From Lachnoclostridium sp. UBA739 (GTDB lineage Bacteria; Bacillota_A; Clostridia; Lachnospirales; Lachnospiraceae), in assembly GCA_002297865.1 (NCBI GenBank), contig DBKX01000036.1, forward strand, positions 1-5,439: 5,439 bases of DNA, in the 5' to 3' direction. The translations under genes and the position numbers were made by a program. Position 1 is the stretch's first letter, and the number at the start of each line of letters is the position of its first letter. The notes beneath the pieces are model-generated. The model saw nothing but the letters and a program-made list of their open reading frames with translations, had not been told where the DNA came from and made no database searches. This document shows, one piece after another, positions 1 to 5,439 of this stretch.

Positions 1-39
1 CCAACACTTGACATAGAGCCCTATAACCTAACCTCTTCT

Positions 40-2799
40 TTATTCACCATATGATTTCAACAACATTTCAAACTCTTTCACCGGCAACGGCTTCGCATAT
101 AAATAACCTTGTGCCATATCACACTCAACAGTCTTAAGAAAATCAGACTGCATCTGTGTCTCTACGCCTTCCGAAAGAACCTTCATATTGAGCTGTTTTG
201 CCATGCTGATAATGCTTGATACAATAATACGTTCTTCCTCTCTCATTTCTCCTGCACGGAAGAACTCTTTATCAAGTTTCAATACATCGGTTCTCATATC
301 CTTTAACAGATTCAAGGACGAATAACCCGCACCAAAATCATCAATCGATACACAGAATCCCAACTTCCTAAGTTCCTTCATAACTGTTATAGCAGTTACA
401 GTATTATTGAGGAAAATACTTTCCGTTAACTCGAATTCAATCATCCACGGCTCTACTTCATAATTCTTAATTAACTCCAAAACTTTATCCAGAAAATCAT
501 CATGGTATAAATGAACACGAGATACATTGACCGAAATTGGAACAATTTTCATACCTTGAGCTCGCCAATTCTGTAACAACTTGCATACCTGCTCATAAAT
601 GTAAAAATCTAATTTTACAATGAACCCATTCTTTTCAAATAGTGGAATGAAATCATTTGGTGGTAACATACTTCCATCACTACGCCTCCATCGTACCAGC
701 GCCTCCGCCCCACTAATCTTACCAGTCATAAGTTCAATTTTAGGCTGCAGATAAACCTGAAATTCCTCATTATCTAAAGCGCTATGCATATTACTGATAA
801 TCATCTGTTCCTTGCGAATCTCCTGCTCCATATTATCATCAAAGAATGCACAGATATCAACACTTGAACTCTTAACAAGTTTGCGTGCAATGTTGGCATT
901 ATCAATAGCAGCCATAAAATCTTTTTCTTTATCTTTTAACATATAAATTCCAGCAGAAATTCCGATGTTCAAAGCAACATTCTTTCGATTCTGTTTGTCT
1001 GCAAATGATTCAGCAATCTCCATTACATATCTTTTCAACTGTTCCTTGTTCTCAAATGGTATCAATGTAACAAAATTGTCTGCCGAAGAACGTGCACAGA
1101 TTTGTTTTCCAACTGAAGTATCTCTCAGATACTGCGCAAATTCTGTGAGCAGCTTGTCACCAACATCATATCCCAATGAGTCATTAATATACTTAAAATT
1201 CTTCATATCCATAGATACGATTGCAAATTTTGTTGTATTGTATGCTTGTACTAAAATCTTAGAATCGGTTAAAAATTTATGAATGGTTGGCAATCCAGTC
1301 AAAGAATCATAATTCTTTGCCAATTCCATTTTTTCAGTTATACGTTCTGAATTGCGAAGCTTTAGAAGATAGAACGAAATGATTTTTGCAATGAACAAGA
1401 AAGACTCTACCTCCTGTTCATTCCAGTGACAGAATTCGTTATTTCGCTCCATATAAACATAACCTTTTAACTCATCCTCGTCATAAAAGCCACATAACAG
1501 CATCGTTCCTCCACCTGGAACACCAATTCCCATATCCAGTTCTGTAAAACAGCTTTTCTTTCCACTACCTGCTTTGGCTGTCAGATGATACAATTTTACG
1601 ATATACTCTTTTGATATGATACCTTTTCCTAGTCCCTCATTAAAATTCCATGAATAAGAAACGTCAACTTTATTCTTTTCTTGTTCTACAACGATTACAT
1701 TGTTAACATGAAACTTTCGCCCAATTTTGTCCAAAAGCATATTTACCGCACTTCCAACATCTTTTGTATTGGAGAGCAAGTCCATAGCAAATTGAACCAA
1801 ATCCATATTTGTCTCACTCTTGGCATAAGAGTTTAACTCTGATGTATCATATGCATTGTAATAAATTTGACCACTAGACAGCTTTGGAAGTACAAGATTA
1901 TCTCGGTGATAAACACTACATACTCTTTCCTTCTGCTTTGCTTCAAATAAAGCGATATCTGCCTTTGAAAATAACTCAATATATCTTGTTCCTTGCTCTG
2001 GAAAAAAGCTGATTCCTATTTTACAGGAAATCTTCAAGTCAAGATTTTCACCAATATAGGTATCCTGAACTGTTTTTTCCAGAAGCTCCGCTTTTCCCTT
2101 GACTTCTGCAGCAGTTTCTACATTACTGAAGAAAAGCACAAATTCATCTTCTCCTACCCGCCCAATAATATCTCCTTCTGATAGGTGCTTTTTTAGATTT
2201 ACAGCAATATTGTTAAGTACAACATTACCAAACAAAAAACCAAGTCTCTGCTTTAAAGTATCGAACTCCTCTAAATCTAGAATCATAAAAGCATAACGCT
2301 CACCGGAATCACTTGTATGTAAAATACCGTCAATGATTTCTTTCACAGCAAGCTGATTCCAAACACCAGTCAAAGAATCCATTCTACTTCTGGTAGTTTG
2401 CTCTTCCTTTTCTCTTTTCTGTTCGTCAATATTCAAAATGTAGCCAACGAAAGCAATTGTATTACCTTCGTCATCTTTAATTGCATTGCCTCTTGCTTGA
2501 CACCAAATTGCATTCTGTACAAAACCCTTAATCCGAAATTCCACTGGACTCTCACTTGCAAAATGCAAAAACTCATTTACAATTGGAACATCTCTATCTA
2601 CAATTATGCTGGACATCTGGAAGGTACTATGTTCAATAACCTTTCCACTTAATTCCGGAATTACCATGTTATTTGAAAATGTTAACCGATCTGCTCCGAT
2701 GTTATACTCAAAAAAGCAGCAACAATCCATTTCAATTAAAGCATTGTACTTCTCAAGTCCATACTTATATTCACTGTCTACTCTTTGTACATCTTCCAT
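40..2799 (-). CDS. PAS-GGDEF-GAF-GGDEF-EAL protein, probable c-di-GMP phosphodiesterase
   Basis: This 919-aa protein probably hydrolyses cyclic di-GMP in the cytoplasm; it has no signal peptide or membrane segment. Domains in order are PAS (about 18-127), GGDEF-1 (137-298), GAF-like (331-482), GGDEF-2 (494-655) and EAL (667-915). The EAL domain keeps the expected metal and catalytic set: E699 in EAL, N758, E790 and E793 in ELTES, D820-D821 in DDFGAGYSS, K841, E877 in EGVET and Q897. Both GGDEF domains look inactive. GGDEF-1 reads GEDEF (216-220), with K183 and N192 where GTP-binding Asn and Asp are usual. GGDEF-2 keeps FKYIND and GD (535-548) but has SADNF (572-576) for the signature. Neither has an RxxD inhibitory site. 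The PAS and GAF ligands are unknown; a CCC run lies at 26-28. I chose ATG at 2799 because AAGGAG sits 10 nt upstream; an in-frame GTG at 2829 would add ten residues before that site. The gene follows nrdD by 102 bp. Family assignment is secure; phosphodiesterase activity is inferred. Confidence 0.95.
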   Translation of the reverse strand: MEDVQRVDSEYKYGLEKYNALIEMDCCCFFEYNIGADRLTFSNNMVIPELSGKVIEHSTFQMSSIIVDRDVPIVNEFLHFASESPVEFRIKGFVQNAIWCQARGNAIKDDEGNTIAFVGYILNIDEQKREKEEQTTRSRMDSLTGVWNQLAVKEIIDGILHTSDSGERYAFMILDLEEFDTLKQRLGFLFGNVVLNNIAVNLKKHLSEGDIIGRVGEDEFVLFFSNVETAAEVKGKAELLEKTVQDTYIGENLDLKISCKIGISFFPEQGTRYIELFSKADIALFEAKQKERVCSVYHRDNLVLPKLSSGQIYYNAYDTSELNSYAKSETNMDLVQFAMDLLSNTKDVGSAVNMLLDKIGRKFHVNNVIVVEQEKNKVDVSYSWNFNEGLGKGIISKEYIVKLYHLTAKAGSGKKSCFTELDMGIGVPGGGTMLLCGFYDEDELKGYVYMERNNEFCHWNEQEVESFLFIAKIISFYLLKLRNSERITEKMELAKNYDSLTGLPTIHKFLTDSKILVQAYNTTKFAIVSMDMKNFKYINDSLGYDVGDKLLTEFAQYLRDTSVGKQICARSSADNFVTLIPFENKEQLKRYVMEIAESFADKQNRKNVALNIGISAGIYMLKDKEKDFMAAIDNANIARKLVKSSSVDICAFFDDNMEQEIRKEQMIISNMHSALDNEEFQVYLQPKIELMTGKISGAEALVRWRRSDGSMLPPNDFIPLFEKNGFIVKLDFYIYEQVCKLLQNWRAQGMKIVPISVNVSRVHLYHDDFLDKVLELIKNYEVEPWMIEFELTESIFLNNTVTAITVMKELRKLGFCVSIDDFGAGYSSLNLLKDMRTDVLKLDKEFFRAGEMREEERIIVSSIISMAKQLNMKVLSEGVETQMQSDFLKTVECDMAQGYLYAKPLPVKEFEMLLKSYGE

Positions 2800-2809
2800 G
2801 ATAACAAAA

Positions 2810-2815
2810 CTCCTT
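2810..2815 (-). promoter_or_regulatory. Ribosome binding site of the GGDEF/EAL gene (decides the start)
   Basis: The minus strand reads AAGGAG followed by a 10-nt spacer and ATG at 2799. This is a near-complete anti-16S match and supports the ATG start over the in-frame GTG at 2829. The GTG would place the Shine-Dalgarno inside the coding sequence. Confidence 0.85.
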
Positions 2816-2855
2816 AACTTAAATCGCACCTATTACAAACTTCATAATTAGTTCT

Positions 2856-2884
2856 ATTATACCATGAAACAAACCTTAACACAA
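2856..2884 (-). promoter_or_regulatory. Probable sigma-A promoter of the GGDEF/EAL gene
   Basis: The minus strand has a consensus TATAAT at 2861-2856. It is preceded by TGG, which makes an extended -10 (TGnTATAAT). A partial -35, TTGTGT, lies at 2884-2879 with a 17-bp spacer. Transcription would begin near 2849, giving a leader of about 50 nt. The site lies just after the nrdD stop codon, so the downstream gene can be transcribed on its own. A run of matches to the left half of an NrdR box overlaps the -35. Confidence 0.7.
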
Positions 2885-2901
2885 TATCTTACAACGGTTT
2901 C

Positions 2902-5292
2902 CTATTTTCGCACAAAAGCGTTATCCGCTAGATAGGACTTGATATTTGATACATTTGCACACTTTTTAATAACTCCATTGTGCATAATGAGCAAAGTTGG
3001 TGCTTGCATTATGCCATATTCCATTGCAAGTCCAGGATTCTCCTCCGCATCTACTGTTACATATGGTATCTCTTCTAGCATTGTTTTTGCAATTTGGCAA
3101 TTGGGACAAGTCTTTGTTGTAAACAGATACATGCCATCTTCAAGTAAATCGTCATTTACATGAAGTTCGACTTTATTATCATCTGTTAGTCTTATCACTT
3201 CCACTGGCTTGTGAGAAGCAAAATCTATCTTTTTATATGTAGTTCGATTCCTATATTCTTGACTCTTCCCATCGTTCCAATTTTGTACTGGTCGGTAATA
3301 ACCTGTAATCCTGCTGTATACTTCTGCCTTTTCTCCACAATGTGGACAGACAAAATGCTCCCCTGCAAGATAACCATGTGTTTTGCAGATAGAATAGGTA
3401 GGTGAAATAGTATAGTAAGGTAATTTATAATTCTCAGCAATGGTACGGACAAGTTTTGCCGCCGCCTTCCAGTCTGGGAGCTTTTCACCTAAAAATGCGT
3501 GAAATACCGTTCCAGAAGTATATAACGTCTGTAAATCATCCTGTATATCCAAGGCGCTGAAAACGTCGTCTGTGTAATCTACTGGAAGATGGGAGCTGTT
3601 TGTATAATAAGGCACATCATGTTCATTTCCTGCTGTCTTAATATCCGGCCATCTTTCTCTATCATGTTTTGCCAAACGATATGTTGTGGATTCCGCTGGT
3701 GTAGCCTCCAAATTATACAAATCTCCATACAATTCTTGATAGTCCGAAAGTTTTTCACGCATATACTTGAGTACCTTTTTGGTAAAGGCCTGTGACTTTT
3801 CATCTGTTAAATCTTTACCAATCCATTTTGCATTTAGCGTAACCTCATTCATTCCAATCAAACCAATAGTCGAAAAATGATTATCAAAATTGCCAAGATA
3901 TCTCTTTGTATATGGATAAAGCCCTTCGTTCAATAACTTTGTAATTACTTGTCGCTTTACCTTTAAGGAACGTGCTGCAATATCCATCATACGCTTCAGT
4001 CTATCGAAAAATTCAGCTTCATCTTTCGCTAAATAAGCGATTCGAGGCATATTAATTGTGACAACTCCGACTGATCCTGTACTCTCTCCAGAACCAAAAT
4101 ATCCACCTGTCTTCTTACGAAGTTCGCGCAAATCAAGACGAAGTCTACAACACATGGAACGCACATCACTAGGTTCCATGTCACTATTAATATAATTAGA
4201 AAAATAAGGTGTCCCGTATTTGGATGTCATTTCAAATAACAGTCTGTTATTTTCCGTATCAGACCAATCAAAATCACTGGTGATGGAGTAGGTTGGAATT
4301 GGGTACTGGAATCCTCTTCCATTTGCATCTCCCTCAATCATGATTTCAATAAATGCCTTATTGATCATATCCATCTCTTTTTTGCATTCTTTATATGTAA
4401 AATCAACCTCTCTTCCACCTACAATACAAGGCAAATTAGCCATATCCGATGGAACTGTCCAGTCTAATGTAATATTAGAAAATGGTGCTTGTGTTCCCCA
4501 TCTGGAAGGTGTATTCACTCCGTAGATAAAACTTTGTATACATTGCTTTACCTCCTTATAAGTTAATGCATCTTTCTTAACAAACGGTGCAAGATAAGTA
4601 TCAAATGATGAAAATGCCTGTGCTCCTGCCCATTCATTCTGCATAATTCCTAAAAAGTTAACCATTTGATTGCAGAGGGTGCTAAGATGGGCTGCAGGTG
4701 ATGATGTAATTTTACCTGGAATTCCTCCTAACCCTTCTTTAATAAGCTGCTTTAATGACCATCCCGCGCAGTAGCCTGTAAGCATAGATAAATCATGAAT
4801 ATGTATATCAGCATTCCTGTGGGCATTGGCAATTTCTTCATCATATATTTCTGAAAGCCAGTAATTGGCTGTAATAGACCCAGAATTATGTAAAATCAAT
4901 CCTCCAACTGAATAAGTAACTGTCGAATTTTCCTTTACTCGCCAATCCTCTTCCTTTACGTAACTATTCACAATTTCTTTGTAATCTAAGATAGTGGATT
5001 TCATATTTCGAATTTTTTCACGATTTTTACGATACAGTATGTATGCTTTTGCAACTTCAGTATACCCTGTACTCTCTAATACACTTTCCACGCTGTCTTG
5101 TATATCTTCTACGTGTACATTTTGATTTATAATATCTTTTTGAAAATCAGAAGTGACTCGAAGTGATAGTAAGCTGATAATATCTTCTGTATATTCATTC
5201 TCAGTTGCTTGAAATGCTTTCGTAATGGCATTCTTGATTTTTTCTAGTTTAAACTCAGAGATTTCCCCGTCTCGTTTGACTACTTTAATCAT
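2902..5292 (-). CDS. nrdD: Anaerobic ribonucleoside-triphosphate reductase (class III, NrdD) with fused C-terminal redoxin
   Basis: NrdD reduces ribonucleoside triphosphates to dNTPs in the absence of oxygen, using a glycyl radical installed by the radical-SAM activase NrdG. Residues 1-92 form an ATP-cone (VVKRDG at 4-9), the usual dATP/ATP activity switch. The catalytic barrel includes YCAGW (C174), SMCCR (C381/C382, one of them the likely thiyl radical Cys, probably C382), the FGSGESTGSVGVVTINMPRI block (399-417) and TIGLIGMNE (475-483). A probable zinc site is C636-x2-H639 plus C649-x2-C652. The glycyl radical residue is G664 in RITGY. After a linker, about 718-790 is a glutaredoxin/thioredoxin-like domain with CPNC (729-732) and a likely cis-Pro at P765. 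At 796 aa the protein is longer than E. coli NrdD (about 712), and the redoxin explains the excess. The fusion suggests electrons arrive through dithiol exchange rather than formate; that is inference. ATG at 5292 starts exactly at the ATP-cone. No nrdG lies immediately downstream. Confidence 0.97.
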   Translation of the reverse strand: MIKVVKRDGEISEFKLEKIKNAITKAFQATENEYTEDIISLLSLRVTSDFQKDIINQNVHVEDIQDSVESVLESTGYTEVAKAYILYRKNREKIRNMKSTILDYKEIVNSYVKEEDWRVKENSTVTYSVGGLILHNSGSITANYWLSEIYDEEIANAHRNADIHIHDLSMLTGYCAGWSLKQLIKEGLGGIPGKITSSPAAHLSTLCNQMVNFLGIMQNEWAGAQAFSSFDTYLAPFVKKDALTYKEVKQCIQSFIYGVNTPSRWGTQAPFSNITLDWTVPSDMANLPCIVGGREVDFTYKECKKEMDMINKAFIEIMIEGDANGRGFQYPIPTYSITSDFDWSDTENNRLLFEMTSKYGTPYFSNYINSDMEPSDVRSMCCRLRLDLRELRKKTGGYFGSGESTGSVGVVTINMPRIAYLAKDEAEFFDRLKRMMDIAARSLKVKRQVITKLLNEGLYPYTKRYLGNFDNHFSTIGLIGMNEVTLNAKWIGKDLTDEKSQAFTKKVLKYMREKLSDYQELYGDLYNLEATPAESTTYRLAKHDRERWPDIKTAGNEHDVPYYTNSSHLPVDYTDDVFSALDIQDDLQTLYTSGTVFHAFLGEKLPDWKAAAKLVRTIAENYKLPYYTISPTYSICKTHGYLAGEHFVCPHCGEKAEVYSRITGYYRPVQNWNDGKSQEYRNRTTYKKIDFASHKPVEVIRLTDDNKVELHVNDDLLEDGMYLFTTKTCPNCQIAKTMLEEIPYVTVDAEENPGLAMEYGIMQAPTLLIMHNGVIKKCANVSNIKSYLADNAFVRK

Positions 5293-5304
5293 GATAAAAA
5301 TTAT

Positions 5305-5312
5305 CCCCTTCC
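5305..5312 (-). promoter_or_regulatory. Ribosome binding site of nrdD
   Basis: The minus strand reads GGAAGGGG, a purine-rich partial Shine-Dalgarno, ending 12 nt before the ATG at 5292. The spacing is a little long. A short AT-rich inverted repeat (GATAA-TTT-TTATC, 5293-5305) fills the gap between it and the start codon. Confidence 0.55.
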
Positions 5313-5369
5313 ACTATTTACATAGCATAAATCTAAAATATTTTCCTTACTTCGTTTTGTTCAATTGAT

Positions 5370-5398
5370 ATTTTAACAAATGAAAACATCATAGTCAA
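5370..5398 (-). promoter_or_regulatory. Probable sigma-A promoter of nrdD
   Basis: The minus strand carries TTGACT (5398-5393) and TAAAAT (5375-5370), separated by exactly 17 bp. Each hexamer differs from consensus at one position. Transcription would start near 5363, leaving an AT-rich leader of about 70 nt. The -35 lies 8 bp downstream of the candidate NrdR box, a layout compatible with repression by NrdR. Confidence 0.75.
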
Positions 5399-5406
5399 GA
5401 ATGATG

Positions 5407-5422
5407 CCACAATATATAGTAA
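5407..5422. promoter_or_regulatory. Candidate NrdR box upstream of nrdD
   Basis: The 16-mer CCACAATATATAGTAA matches the NrdR consensus acaCwAtATaTwGtgt at 13 of 16 positions, including the whole CwAtATaTwGt core. NrdR is the zinc-finger/ATP-cone repressor of ribonucleotide reductase genes in most bacteria, and its boxes usually come in pairs. This one sits just upstream of the nrdD -35. The site is near-palindromic, so no strand is assigned. Binding is inferred from the match and the location. Confidence 0.65.
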
Positions 5423-5429
5423 TCCATTT

Positions 5430-5439
5430 TCGCAATATA
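5430..5439. promoter_or_regulatory. Possible second NrdR box, cut by the window edge
   Basis: The last ten bases, TCGCAATATA, match 8 of the first 10 positions of the NrdR consensus. They start 23 bp from the start of the first box, about two helical turns. The right half lies outside the window, so the site cannot be confirmed. AT-rich composition makes a chance match plausible. Confidence 0.3.

Noticed and set aside
1..39. TTGACA at 8-13 on the plus strand and a short ATAG/CTAT repeat downstream of the EAL gene
   Set aside because: No -10 hexamer lies at 16-18 bp and no plus-strand gene follows. The repeat has only 4-bp arms and no T-run, so neither a promoter nor a terminator is supported.
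1295..2379. Identical 14-bp repeat CCAGTCAAAGAATC at 1295-1308 and 2366-2379
   Set aside because: Both copies encode the conserved DSLTG entry motif of the two GGDEF domains in the same frame, so protein homology explains the match.
2800..2829. In-frame GTG start at 2829 giving a 929-aa form of the GGDEF/EAL protein
   Set aside because: The AAGGAG Shine-Dalgarno would lie inside this extension and is correctly placed for the ATG at 2799. No ribosome binding site is evident before the GTG.
2871..2900. Possible terminator hairpin after nrdD (AAACC...GGTTT on the minus strand)
   Set aside because: The stem is only 5 bp with a 20-nt loop and there is no proper U-tract, so it is not a credible intrinsic terminator.
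965..4525. Several plus-strand open frames of about 60-105 codons and two short minus-strand frames inside nrdD
   Set aside because: All lie antisense to, or in another frame of, two well-supported genes. Their translations show no recognisable domain and they have no convincing start signals.
5293..5305. Inverted repeat GATAA-AAA-TTATC between the nrdD Shine-Dalgarno and the start codon
   Set aside because: A five-pair, mostly A-T stem with a 3-nt loop is too weak to claim as a regulatory hairpin and is expected by chance in AT-rich leaders.
1..5439. A new defence, mobile or secretion system
   Set aside because: Both genes belong to well-known families. There are no repeats, recombinase, toxin-antitoxin or phage-like features, and no unexplained gap longer than about 150 bp.

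Overview
The window is AT-rich DNA with strong AAGGAG-type ribosome binding sites. It carries a strictly anaerobic type of class III ribonucleotide reductase and a multidomain c-di-GMP protein. Together these suggest a low-GC Firmicute of the clostridial, probably Lachnospiraceae-like, gut or rumen type. That assignment is inferred from protein style and base composition, since no rRNA or other phylogenetic marker is present.

All recognisable coding sequence is on the minus strand, so transcription runs from high to low coordinates. The segment 5293-5439 is the upstream control region of nrdD. It holds a good match to an NrdR box (5407-5422), a possible second box cut by the window edge, a sigma-A-type promoter (TTGACT, 17 bp, TAAAAT) and a leader of about 70 nt. 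The segment 2902-5292 is nrdD, a 796-aa anaerobic ribonucleoside-triphosphate reductase. It has an N-terminal ATP-cone, a glycyl radical site and an extra C-terminal redoxin domain with a CPNC active site. The segment 2800-2901 is a 102-bp intergenic region with an extended -10 promoter and a clear Shine-Dalgarno. The segment 40-2799 encodes a 919-aa cytosolic protein with the order PAS-GGDEF-GAF-GGDEF-EAL. Its EAL site looks intact and both GGDEF domains look degenerate, so it is probably a c-di-GMP phosphodiesterase with regulatory GGDEF domains. The last 39 bp show no clear terminator or gene.

NrdD makes dNTPs for DNA synthesis without oxygen, while the EAL protein probably lowers c-di-GMP in response to signals at its PAS and GAF domains. 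The two are adjacent and co-directional, and no convincing terminator separates them, so read-through is possible. The second gene nevertheless has its own promoter, and a functional link is not shown. The activase gene nrdG, often next to nrdD, is not in this window. I found no mobile element, CRISPR array, RNA gene or clearly undescribed system. The points most worth checking are the complementary decay of the two GGDEF domains, the redoxin fused to NrdD and the NrdR-like control region.
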